From: Bacteroidota bacterium | Lineage (GTDB): Bacteria > Bacteroidota > Bacteroidia > JACPRZ01 | Reading direction: 5' to 3' | Length of the DNA: 64,000 bases | NCBI GenBank assembly: GCA_016193485.1 | Contig: JACPRZ010000064.1 | Span: forward strand, 81,173 to 145,172 | Shown: positions 53,132-61,513 of the stretch, piece after piece | Layout of the letters: every line of letters starts with the position of its first letter | Numbering within the stretch: position 1 is the stretch's first letter | Notes under the pieces: generated by a model | Database searches by the model: none | The model's input: the letters and a program-made list of their open reading frames with translations, nothing else | Told to the model about the DNA's origin: nothing | Program-made: the position numbers and the translations under genes

Positions 53132-55984
53132 TCATCTTATTAAATTAATATTACCCTCTTTTACTCTAATGATATCCGGATTATCTACGGTTGAATATTT
53201 CAGATAATATATATATACGCCTGCATTCATTTTTTCTCCAAGGTATGTACCATCCCACCCAAGCCCACCCCCTGCCCCTCCCGAAGGGAGGGGAGAACCT
53301 TTATATTCATATACCCTTTCTCCCCAACGGTCAAAAATGTGAAGTTCCATCGCTTTGATGTAATTGCCATAAATTCTGAATTTATCATCCTCGCATTTGC
53401 ATCCAGGAGCAAAGGCGTTGGGGATATAAATGTTTATTTCTGCCTCTATCACATAAACAATTACAGAGTCATTTGCTTCACAACCGTTGCTATCTATTAC
53501 GGTTACGTAGTAGGTTGTAGTTTGCTGCGGGTTTGCTATCGGATTAGCAATGGTGGAATTATTGAGAAGAGAAGATGGAGACCAGTTATAAGAGATAAAA
53601 ATTCCTCCAGATATTCCTAATTGAACACTTTGCCCTCTTATAATCGTAGTGTCATGAAATGCGAGAATGCTTGGTAATGGAATAAAATTTACCTGAATAC
53701 TATCGCTTATTTCGCAACTGCCCACTGTTACGGTAACGGCATAAATTCCCTGTTTTGTGATATTGATAAAGGAAGAATAATCACCTGTTGACCATAGGTA
53801 GGTTGCACCCGGAGTTGTTGCATCTAACTGTAAATTATTTCCCTGGCATAAAGAAGTGTCGTTGCCTAATTTGACTGCGGGGTTTCCAAAATTTACTGTA
53901 ATTAATCCAGCTGCACTGCAACTACCAATGCTAACAATTACCCAGTAGGTGTCAGCGGATTTTACCGTTAAGGTTTGTGTAGTGGCGCTTGTTGACCAAA
54001 AATAAGTTGAGCCGGGATTCCCTGCATCAAGTATCAAACTGTCACTATTGCAAAGAGTTGTATCGTTACCTAAATTAACGCTTGGCGAGGGAGTGAAAGT
54101 TATATTGATGGTGTCACTATTACTGCAATTATTATTACTCACTTGCACCCAATATTTACCCGATGTATCAACAATGATTCTTGCTACGGTATCCCCTGTG
54201 GACCATTGATATTGCACACCTTGTAAACCTGCATCTACTATCAGTGAATCATTCTCACATAAGATAGAGTCATTTCCAAGATTAACCGGAATAGGGGGAG
54301 AATATGACTGCGTTTCACCCAAAGATGCCGCTCCATAAATGACATCAGAAGTTACGTTCATACACAGAGGAGTAGTAATTGCAGTATAAGGCGACACTTC
54401 CCATACACTTTTATTCTGAAAAGCGAGCATTTTTATAGACCCTTTTGTGCAATCGGAATTTTTTACTGTCACTATGCCATATACGCCTCCTCCCACAGTT
54501 AGCATTCCTCCAACCGGAATTACTGTAAATGGAGTCAGAATAATTCTAACAAGTGTGTCTCCTATAGCGGCTAAGTAAAGTGTATCATTGTAAAAGGTTA
54601 AATCACCCGCTGAGAAATAATTGGTTTTTCCTATAAAAGTCGATTGTGCATTTACTGTACTGATATAATATAAATCAGTGTTTCCATCTACTGCCAGCAA
54701 TTGTCCATTCTTGTCGCAGGTTAAGGAGTTACCGTCAACATTGTTTGGACCAATTGAAGTTATTGAAGCATTACTGGTATCAATAGAATATAAGCTGTCG
54801 GCCTTTCCATACATTTTTCCATCCGGGCAAATGGCAATATCTAAAAAACCCATTCCGGTATTACCAATTATTGTAGAGGTGCAATTCTCAATATCGGCTT
54901 TAATAATATCTCCGTTATTCATTGCCAAAAAAACTATACTTTGTCCATATTCAATCCAAATGTATTGACACAGCTGATCATTGCAACTGTCGTTAGAGAC
55001 GGTGAGGCAAACCTGGTAATATCCATAAATGAGATAGGCATGCGTTGGATTTGCTGTTGTATCGGTTGCACCATCACCGAAATTCCAGAGCCAGGAAGTT
55101 ATTAGACCATTTGTATAATCAGTGAATGTAAAAGAGTATTTCTGAGCATTGTTCTGCGAATAGCCAAACTGGGCATCAAGGCAGTTCACCATAACCGCCA
55201 GGCAGAAAGTATCTGTACATGTACTGCTTGTATCCTGAACAGACAAACAGACATTGAACGTACCAAAAGTTGAATAGGTATGTAAAGGATTTTTCTGAGT
55301 GGAATTATTACCGTCACCGAAATCCCATGAGTAAACGATAGAGGAATCAGTTGAATCCTGTGTGGAATTAAATTGCACGGTAGTTCCGTTAGCGTAATAA
55401 TAAAAACCAGAAGAGTCATACCAGCACCCCGCCCAAACCGAGAGGCAATAAGAATAGGTGCAGGAACCGGTATCGGAAATTGTAAGGCATACATTGTAAT
55501 ATCCATTTGTAGAGTATGTATGAAAAGGGTTCTGAAGCGCTGATGTGTTCCCATCGCCAAAATCCCATGACCATGATGATGCATTGGTCGAGTAATCGGT
55601 AAAGGAGAAGGTAAAAAATGAAGAGGTATACAAGAAAGAAGCTTTACAGGAGGGAACCGCAAAGCACGCAGTATCGCAAAACACATTATTTGAATCATAA
55701 ACAAACAAACAAGTGTTGTAAGATTGTCCTTGTTGAAAACTATGCACCGGGTTCGTTGCGGTTGATGAGTCACCATCGCCAAAGTCCCAAATATAAAATA
55801 AAGGATCAGGGGAACTATCGGTATAAACCGAAAAATTTGTGAACTGAACAGTGAAGGTCAACGAATCCTGCGATGTGATCTGGTATTGAAAATCAGCATT
55901 GCATGTTTGCGCATTTGTGCGTGTTGCAAACGAAATTGCGATGGCAATGAGCAAGGAGGTACAGTTGGCATGTAAGATTGTCAC
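53132..55984 (-). CDS. T9SS cargo with PKD and Ig-like repeats and gliding-type CHU_C domain
   Basis: This 950-residue secreted protein has a signal peptide (about 1-25) and four PKD domains (WDFGDG three times and WNFGDG once, residues 60-340). A beta-propeller-like region (about 345-565) follows, then three tandem repeats of about 68 residues, each beginning NLGND or KLGND. The C-terminal gliding-motility CHU_C type B sorting domain (IYIPNAFAPGCKCED; FDRWGERVYEY; GVYIYYLKY) directs T9SS export and surface attachment. A palindromic repeat inserts SPLPSGGAGGGLG into the CHU_C domain. An eroded CHU_C copy lies upstream (56017-56215). Confidence 0.92.
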   Translation of the reverse strand: MTILHANCTSLLIAIAISFATRTNAQTCNADFQYQITSQDSLTFTVQFTNFSVYTDSSPDPLFYIWDFGDGDSSTATNPVHSFQQGQSYNTCLFVYDSNNVFCDTACFAVPSCKASFLYTSSFFTFSFTDYSTNASSWSWDFGDGNTSALQNPFHTYSTNGYYNVCLTISDTGSCTYSYCLSVWAGCWYDSSGFYYYANGTTVQFNSTQDSTDSSIVYSWDFGDGNNSTQKNPLHTYSTFGTFNVCLSVQDTSSTCTDTFCLAVMVNCLDAQFGYSQNNAQKYSFTFTDYTNGLITSWLWNFGDGATDTTANPTHAYLIYGYYQVCLTVSNDSCNDQLCQYIWIEYGQSIVFLAMNNGDIIKADIENCTSTIIGNTGMGFLDIAICPDGKMYGKADSLYSIDTSNASITSIGPNNVDGNSLTCDKNGQLLAVDGNTDLYYISTVNAQSTFIGKTNYFSAGDLTFYNDTLYLAAIGDTLVRIILTPFTVIPVGGMLTVGGGVYGIVTVKNSDCTKGSIKMLAFQNKSVWEVSPYTAITTPLCMNVTSDVIYGAASLGETQSYSPPIPVNLGNDSILCENDSLIVDAGLQGVQYQWSTGDTVARIIVDTSGKYWVQVSNNNCSNSDTINITFTPSPSVNLGNDTTLCNSDSLILDAGNPGSTYFWSTSATTQTLTVKSADTYWVIVSIGSCSAAGLITVNFGNPAVKLGNDTSLCQGNNLQLDATTPGATYLWSTGDYSSFINITKQGIYAVTVTVGSCEISDSIQVNFIPLPSILAFHDTTIIRGQSVQLGISGGIFISYNWSPSSLLNNSTIANPIANPQQTTTYYVTVIDSNGCEANDSVIVYVIEAEINIYIPNAFAPGCKCEDDKFRIYGNYIKAMELHIFDRWGERVYEYKGSPLPSGGAGGGLGWDGTYLGEKMNAGVYIYYLKYSTVDNPDIIRVKEGNINLIR
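53258..53293 (-). repeat. G-rich palindromic repeat inside the CHU_C domain
   Basis: On the minus strand CCCCTCCC-ttc-GGGAGGGG has 8-bp perfect arms, followed by the tail CAGGGGGTGGGCTTGGG. It is translated in frame between the EYKG and WDGTY motifs that are normally separated by only a few residues. Confidence 0.7.
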
Positions 55985-56016
55985 GATTCTTTTTATAATG
56001 GAGTTTATTGACTGTT

Positions 56017-56215
56017 CTATTTTACAAGCGTAATATTCCCCATGAAATTATTCATTTTTGAATCTTCATATGTCACTCTTGCAAAGTAAACAAATACTCC
56101 AGTGTTTAAAGGATTGCCTTTGTAAGTTCCGTTCCACCATTTAGAAACATCATTTAAATCATCATTTATGAATTATAAATCAAAAATTTTCTCTCCCCAT
56201 CGGTTGTATCTTTGC
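56017..56215 (-). pseudogene. Eroded CHU_C (T9SS type B) sorting-domain remnant
   Basis: The minus strand still reads RYNRWGEKIFDL, then a frame break with stop codons, then WWNGTYKGNPLNTGVFVYFARV to the stop at 56017-56019 (read here as WWNGTYKGNPLN and TGVFVYFARV). Both parts are unmistakable pieces of the CHU_C motif order RWGExxF ... WxGxxxG ... GVYVY. The 5' part of the gene is gone, and the present-day LytTR regulator lies just upstream. The intact 950-residue protein downstream is a likely paralog. Confidence 0.6.
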
Positions 56216-56224
56216 CGGCAAATA

Positions 56225-56980
56225 TTATATCTTCTTCAATGCCGCCACTAATTCACCATATTTCCGTGTGGCAACCTCCACTTTCGAACCGTCTTTCATG
56301 ATCAGCGTTCCCCCATCTCGTTTTTCGTACCGGTCAACGAGAAATAAATTTACAAGGTGGGAGTGATGGCAGCGGAAAAAGCCGGATGGCGTCAGCATCT
56401 CGTCATATTTTATCAAAGAGCCGGAAACGAGTATTGGCGCTTTATTCGTTAAGAAAAACCGGGTATAATTCCGGTCGGCTTCGCACCGCACAATTTCATT
56501 TATACTTACGAATTCAATTTTATCATGACCCGGAAGGACTATCTTTTTTGTTCCGGGAGATACCCCGCTTATATTGTCCATGAAAACCTGGATTTTTTCT
56601 GATATATTTTCAGAGGCGATTTGCCGCTGCGCCCTCGTTAATGCGCTCACAAGTTCTTCAGGGATTACCGGCTTTAATAAATAATCAAGGGCGCTGAAGC
56701 GGAATGCCTGAACGGCATATTTATCGTAAGCCGTAATGAAAATAATATGAAAAGGCGGTGGCGTAAACATTTTCAACAGTTCAAAACCGCTCCCGCCCGG
56801 CATTTTGATATCAAGGAGCACTACATCGGGTCTGTGTGTTCTTATTGCAGCGGCAGATGATTGAATATTCCCGGCTTCAGCAACAACTTCAGCATCGGCA
56901 TAATGCAATTTAATAAGGTTTTTCAGGGTGGACCTGACCCGCCCCTCATCATCCGCTATTATTACCCTTAACGGTTTCAT
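56225..56980 (-). CDS. LytTR-family response regulator
   Basis: This 251-residue regulator has a receiver domain (Asp10-Asp11, phosphoacceptor Asp57 in VVLLDIKMPGGSGF, Lys in YLLKPV) and a C-terminal LytTR DNA-binding domain (about 145-250: FVSINEIVRCEADRNYTRFF; SGFFRCHHSHLVNL). It overlaps the histidine kinase gene by 4 nt, so the two form one operon. The downstream neighbour on the same strand is the CHU_C remnant. Confidence 0.93.
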   Translation of the reverse strand: MKPLRVIIADDEGRVRSTLKNLIKLHYADAEVVAEAGNIQSSAAAIRTHRPDVVLLDIKMPGGSGFELLKMFTPPPFHIIFITAYDKYAVQAFRFSALDYLLKPVIPEELVSALTRAQRQIASENISEKIQVFMDNISGVSPGTKKIVLPGHDKIEFVSINEIVRCEADRNYTRFFLTNKAPILVSGSLIKYDEMLTPSGFFRCHHSHLVNLFLVDRYEKRDGGTLIMKDGSKVEVATRKYGELVAALKKI

Positions 56981-58953
56981 GACAATGGGATTGTAAAAGT
57001 AATTTTTGTCCCGCTGCTTTTTCCCTTTTCCTCTTTAACATCCGCAACAGCGAAATCAAGTTTCTGCTTTTTAGATTTATTTAAAAACCGCAACCGTTCC
57101 TTTGTAATCTGTATAGCGAGCGGTTTATGGTGGCAACCGGTTTCCCCCCCCTCCTGCTGTTGTGCGTTTGCCATGCCGATGCCGTTATCGGTAATCTGAA
57201 CCTCCATGTTATTTCCTTCTTTGCGAAACGCAATATGAACAGAACCCTTTTGCACCATTCCTCTGAATCCGTGCTCAATGGCATTTTCAATAAACGGCTG
57301 CGTAAGCATGGGCGGAAGGTAAGTTTGTTCCGGAATAATGGACGGAGCGACTTCTATTGAATATTCAAGATTATCATTCAGGCGCATTTTTTGCAGGGAA
57401 AAATAGTGTTCCAAAACTTCAATTTCCTTATCAAGCGTGGTATATTCACGCGCGGATGTCTCCAATATGAGGCGCATGAGGCGTGCAAAACGGGACAAGT
57501 ACATCCCCGCTTCTTTCGGCTGATGTTCGTAAATGAAACTTTCTATGCTTGCCAGCGAATTGAATATGAAATGAGGGTTCATCTGCGTTCGCAGCAATTT
57601 CTGTTCATATTGCATAACCTTTTGCCGGGACTTCATTTTGTTCTGGCGGAAAAATAAAACGCTGATAAACACAACAAAAAAGAGCAGAATAACAAGCCCT
57701 GCGGTCACATAAAGGTTATTCGCAATCTTTAATGCCTGCATTTCATTTTGCCGCGCGAGAACTTTGTTTTTGGATTCTTTTTTTTCGGTTTCGTATTTTA
57801 TCTGCAGTTCTGATATGATTTTTTTATTATTTTCACTGAAGATGCTGTCTTTAAGCGCGATAAATTTTTCATGGTATTCAAGCGCTTTGCCATGCAAATG
57901 CATTTGTTTGTAGAGTTCATAAAAACGCTGATAGTCAATTTGTATTTCATCTATGGCATTTATTGATTGCGCTAAATCAAGTGATTTTTGCAGGAATTCT
58001 TCCGCTTTTACAAAATATTTTTCTGTTAAATATATTGCTCCTAAGTTACCCAGAAAAGTTGCTTTCAGATAGTTATTGCCAAGTTCTTCCGCGGCTTTGA
58101 GCGCTTTATAATAGCACTCCAATGCTTTATTATTTTTTTCCCGCCTTAAATTATTATTCCCAGCATCATTTGCCGAATCACTTTGCATCTGGTAAATACC
58201 CCCGATGTTACCCAATAAAGACGCAATATTATTCTGATCTCTTATTTTATTATAATATTCAATGGCTATAAAGCAGTGTTTAAGCGCTTCGGAATAATGT
58301 CTTTCTTTAAGCATTAAATTTCCGAGATTACCATGATTCATGGCAAAAATTCGTTCGTACCCATATTCTTCCGCCAATTTCAATGATTTATCATAATATT
58401 CCGATGCAGCAATAATGTTTCCCTCATTATTAAACACATTTGCAATATTGCAAAGGTTTGATGCCGCTTGTTCTTTATTTCCGGTTTCTTCTGCTATCTT
58501 CATGGATAACAGATAATATTTCATTGCATTTGAATAATTGCCCATATTATAATATGAATTTCCGATTTTACCAAAAGTTGTGCACATGCCCTTCCTGTCA
58601 TTAAGTTTTTTTCTTGTCTCCAGATCTCTTAACCTGTATTCAAGGGCGGAAGAAAGGTCGCCCCGGTCATCGCAGATGTTACCGAGTAAAAAAAGGGAAG
58701 CGGCAACACCTTTTTCCCAATGAAGATTTTCAGACAGTGATAATGCCATTTCGGCATATTCATGGGCTTTTCCCGGACTGGTGTTACAAAATTCTTCAGA
58801 TATTGCAAGCGCTGTTTTTACCCTATTCGTATCATCTTTTTCAGATGTAGAAAGTAAATGAAGTAAACTGTCCGTTTTATCTTCCGCGGTATTACCATAA
58901 ACCAAAAAGCATGTCAAAAAATTAAAAAGAAAAAGAAGAATTTTATGTTTCAT
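56977..58953 (-). CDS. TPR-containing sensor histidine kinase (LytS type)
   Basis: This protein of about 658 residues, from the Met at 58953 (MKHKILLFLFNFLTCFLVYG), has an N-terminal signal-like helix, then eight or more TPR units (for example MGNYSNAMKYYLLSMKIAEE and GNIIAASEYYDKSLKLAEEY). One transmembrane helix (VTAGLVILLFFVVFISVLFF) follows, then a His_kinase domain with NPHFIFNSL and a HATPase domain (PFIENAIEHGF; DNGIGM). The TPR region is periplasmic and probably senses a protein or peptide. A longer frame to 59013 adds 20 residues ahead of the signal helix. C8 at 57144-57151 encodes Gly-Gly-Glu. Confidence 0.88.
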   Translation of the reverse strand: MKHKILLFLFNFLTCFLVYGNTAEDKTDSLLHLLSTSEKDDTNRVKTALAISEEFCNTSPGKAHEYAEMALSLSENLHWEKGVAASLFLLGNICDDRGDLSSALEYRLRDLETRKKLNDRKGMCTTFGKIGNSYYNMGNYSNAMKYYLLSMKIAEETGNKEQAASNLCNIANVFNNEGNIIAASEYYDKSLKLAEEYGYERIFAMNHGNLGNLMLKERHYSEALKHCFIAIEYYNKIRDQNNIASLLGNIGGIYQMQSDSANDAGNNNLRREKNNKALECYYKALKAAEELGNNYLKATFLGNLGAIYLTEKYFVKAEEFLQKSLDLAQSINAIDEIQIDYQRFYELYKQMHLHGKALEYHEKFIALKDSIFSENNKKIISELQIKYETEKKESKNKVLARQNEMQALKIANNLYVTAGLVILLFFVVFISVLFFRQNKMKSRQKVMQYEQKLLRTQMNPHFIFNSLASIESFIYEHQPKEAGMYLSRFARLMRLILETSAREYTTLDKEIEVLEHYFSLQKMRLNDNLEYSIEVAPSIIPEQTYLPPMLTQPFIENAIEHGFRGMVQKGSVHIAFRKEGNNMEVQITDNGIGMANAQQQEGGETGCHHKPLAIQITKERLRFLNKSKKQKLDFAVADVKEEKGKSSGTKITFTIPLS

Positions 58954-59123
58954 GCCGGTAAGGAAGGAAAAATAACTTACTAAAATAGCAAAATTATCAT
59001 TGCGGGTAAACAATGATGTACCGGAGAGGTGTTTTTATGTACCGGTGCGGGCGCTTTTTGTGCTGGCGCAGATAATTATCTGCCGGGTTCAGTACCCTGG
59101 CATCCCATTACTCCTTATTCTTT

Positions 59124-60365
59124 TCACGGCTGTTTCCAGAAAAGTTCCGGATTATTGATCAGGTATGTAACCCAGGTTGTATTTGTCTCCTGGTTTTTTT
59201 CTTCTGCCCGGTCGGGCGCCTGATTAAAATAATCAAGCGGAAGAAGTTTAATGTAGGCAATAACTTTCCCGGCTTCTTTTGTTTCCATATTGTATTCGCT
59301 GGCAACCGGGCACTCAAGCATATAAAGATTTTTTGCCATGTACCGGTATAAATAATATTCTTTGGTAATGGATTGCCTGTTCCAGTTTGCATCGGGATTA
59401 AGGATTAACGGGCGGTCATTGGTAATCCTTTCCCTCACCTCTTCAATGCTCAGCAACCCGCCTTTTTCATTCATCACATAAGCATCATTTGTCGGGTCCA
59501 TCCACAACCATTTTTTCAGCGAATCGCTATAGACCATGTTGATTACATGGCAGTCGGCATCAAGTTTCAAACTGTCTTTCGGATAACAGGTGATTATTCT
59601 CGATTTGATCCCCAACGACAAATAACATTCGTTCAAAACGGTTGCAAGTCCCCGGCAATTTAGTCCCCGTTTGCCGCGCTTACATTCGGCAATCATGTTC
59701 ATTGCATTTTTAACAACCGGGTTATCATGATTGCCGTCATGCGGAACAAGGTAATGAACCCAGTGCATCAGGTTTATTATCTTTAAGAGTTCGTTGCCCT
59801 TACCCGCAACAGAATCGAGGTTGAATGTTTTCCGTAAATCTGCAAGGTTGGCGTTGCCGGCTGACTGATAGGTAAATTCCGGAAGTTCTCTTTTGTCATC
59901 AGGGTTGTATTTGCCGGCCCTTTTAAGAATGTACAGGAAGTCGCCAATAGTTTTCAGCGGTTCAACCATCTCTTTAAAAACTTTTTCATTCCTTATATTA
60001 TCCAGGTCGCTGTCCGCCTGTATGTGGGAATAATCAAAATACCCCGCATCAATGGATTTTTGCAGATAAGTCAGCGCCATCGCTTTGTTGCCGGTTAATG
60101 AATACGTGCATGAGAAATTATAATAGGCCCCGTTCAGATTACCGGAAAACCTTTTTTTATCAGTGTCGGGCAGTTTGTTAAATCCGGTCAGGAATTCCTT
60201 TAGCAGTTTATCGTACGTTTTTATGTCCCTCCGCTCGTAAGCGAGAATAAATAAACTGTCCTGCCGTTCAGCGAATTTTTTAAAGTTTTTATACGTAGTA
60301 TCCTGACCGCAGGTAATTGCAGTAATGAGCGTGAAACAGGATATTAAAAGAGTTTTGATGAACAT
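59124..60365 (-). CDS. Secreted transglutaminase-like protein with TPR N-terminal region
   Basis: This 413-residue protein has a signal peptide (about 1-19), then a helical, TPR-like region to about residue 180, and a transglutaminase-like domain. Its triad is visible: Cys237 (LNCRGLA), His273 (DADCHVINM) and Asp290 (WLWMDPTNDA). Members either cross-link or, more often in bacteria, cleave peptides and amide bonds. The target is unknown. Neighbours on the same strand are the alkaline phosphatase (upstream) and the kinase (downstream). Confidence 0.82.
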   Translation of the reverse strand: MFIKTLLISCFTLITAITCGQDTTYKNFKKFAERQDSLFILAYERRDIKTYDKLLKEFLTGFNKLPDTDKKRFSGNLNGAYYNFSCTYSLTGNKAMALTYLQKSIDAGYFDYSHIQADSDLDNIRNEKVFKEMVEPLKTIGDFLYILKRAGKYNPDDKRELPEFTYQSAGNANLADLRKTFNLDSVAGKGNELLKIINLMHWVHYLVPHDGNHDNPVVKNAMNMIAECKRGKRGLNCRGLATVLNECYLSLGIKSRIITCYPKDSLKLDADCHVINMVYSDSLKKWLWMDPTNDAYVMNEKGGLLSIEEVRERITNDRPLILNPDANWNRQSITKEYYLYRYMAKNLYMLECPVASEYNMETKEAGKVIAYIKLLPLDYFNQAPDRAEEKNQETNTTWVTYLINNPELFWKQP

Positions 60366-60380
60366 CGGGTAGAAAAATCG

Positions 60381-61496
60381 TTACTTCCCGAACCCGTACA
60401 ACTCCATCATCTTATCAAAAACAGCGGTGTTTTCGTAGATTCCCGTAAAAAGTTCGGCTCCGGGTCCAAAAGCAAAGAGCGGCACCATAGCGCCCGTGTG
60501 CATTAATGTTGTAAATGCGGTTTTCATTTCGCCTTTCTCAAGGTCTCCCCCGTTAATGGCGTAACCACCGGTTTCATGGTCGGCAGTAATGATCACCAGG
60601 GTTTCACCGTCTTTTTCCGCAAAATCAAGCGCCTTGCCGATGGCGTAATCAAAGTCAAGCATCTCCTCAATAAGATAATTGGAATTGTTCTGGTGGCCCG
60701 CCCAGTCAATCTGCGAGCCCTCTATCATAAGAAAAAAACCCTTTTCATTCTGATCAAGAATATTGATGGCGGTGAGTGAAGCGCCCGCAAGCACCGGTCC
60801 GCGCGATTTCGCCCTGTCGGGATGGACATTGGCGATGAAACCGGCTAATTTCCCGCTTTTTACCTCAATGGCTTTTTCAATGGTCTCCGTTACCTGATAA
60901 TTTCTTTTTCTTAATTCCTCAATAAGGTTTTTTTTGTCTTTCCTGTCGGCAAAATATTGTTTACCCCCCCCTATGAACACATCAATATCCGTTTTCAGGA
61001 AGTCGGTTGCAATTTCTTCATCCATCATGCGGCTGCCCTGGTGGGCGATGAAAGATGCAGGGGTGGCATGCGTGATGGAGCAAACGGCAACTAGTCCTGT
61101 TGCCAATCCGTGTTCCTCGGCAATTTCAAGAATGGTTTTCCTCGGAAGGGAATCGGGTCCCACTCCTATGGCCCCGTTCAGAGTTTTCACACCGGTTGCG
61201 AAAGCGGTGGCTCCCGCGGCAGAATCGGTCACAAGGTCATCAGCTGAATATGTTTTTACCAACCCTATGACTTTGCATCGCTCTACATAAAGCGCATCGC
61301 GTTTGGCTATCCATCCCGCGCTCAGTTGCGTAAGTCCCATGCCGTCACCGATCATCAGGATGATGTTTTTCGGCTTCCTTACCGCAGTGACCGGTTCATT
61401 AACGTTTTTGGAGTCATCACCCGATTTCTGGGACCGCACATCAGGAGAATGGATACAGGCGGAAAATAAAATCAGGAAAAGAAAATATCTCATCAT
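60381..61496 (-). CDS. Alkaline phosphatase (PhoA-family) lipoprotein
   Basis: This 371-residue enzyme removes phosphate from organic esters outside the cell membrane. Zinc/magnesium ligands and the catalytic Ser are visible: Asp51 in MIGDGMG, Ser92 in VTDSAAGATAFATG, and the C-terminal metal site TADHETGG with upstream IEGSQIDWAGH. The N terminus ends in a lipobox (LFSAC, Cys14), so it would be lipid-anchored. It is shorter than Escherichia coli PhoA but of the usual size for this family. A 15-bp gap separates it from the transglutaminase-like gene. C8 at 60964-60971 encodes Gly-Gly-Gly. Confidence 0.92.
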   Translation of the reverse strand: MMRYFLFLILFSACIHSPDVRSQKSGDDSKNVNEPVTAVRKPKNIILMIGDGMGLTQLSAGWIAKRDALYVERCKVIGLVKTYSADDLVTDSAAGATAFATGVKTLNGAIGVGPDSLPRKTILEIAEEHGLATGLVAVCSITHATPASFIAHQGSRMMDEEIATDFLKTDIDVFIGGGKQYFADRKDKKNLIEELRKRNYQVTETIEKAIEVKSGKLAGFIANVHPDRAKSRGPVLAGASLTAINILDQNEKGFFLMIEGSQIDWAGHQNNSNYLIEEMLDFDYAIGKALDFAEKDGETLVIITADHETGGYAINGGDLEKGEMKTAFTTLMHTGAMVPLFAFGPGAELFTGIYENTAVFDKMMELYGFGK

Positions 61497-61513
61497 AACA
61501 TTGATAAATAAAC

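Noticed and set aside
55186..55782. 198-codon minus-strand frame within the PKD region
   Set aside because: It is an alternate frame of the repetitive PKD coding sequence, where tandem repeats keep several frames open; composition is His/Pro-rich and not protein-like.
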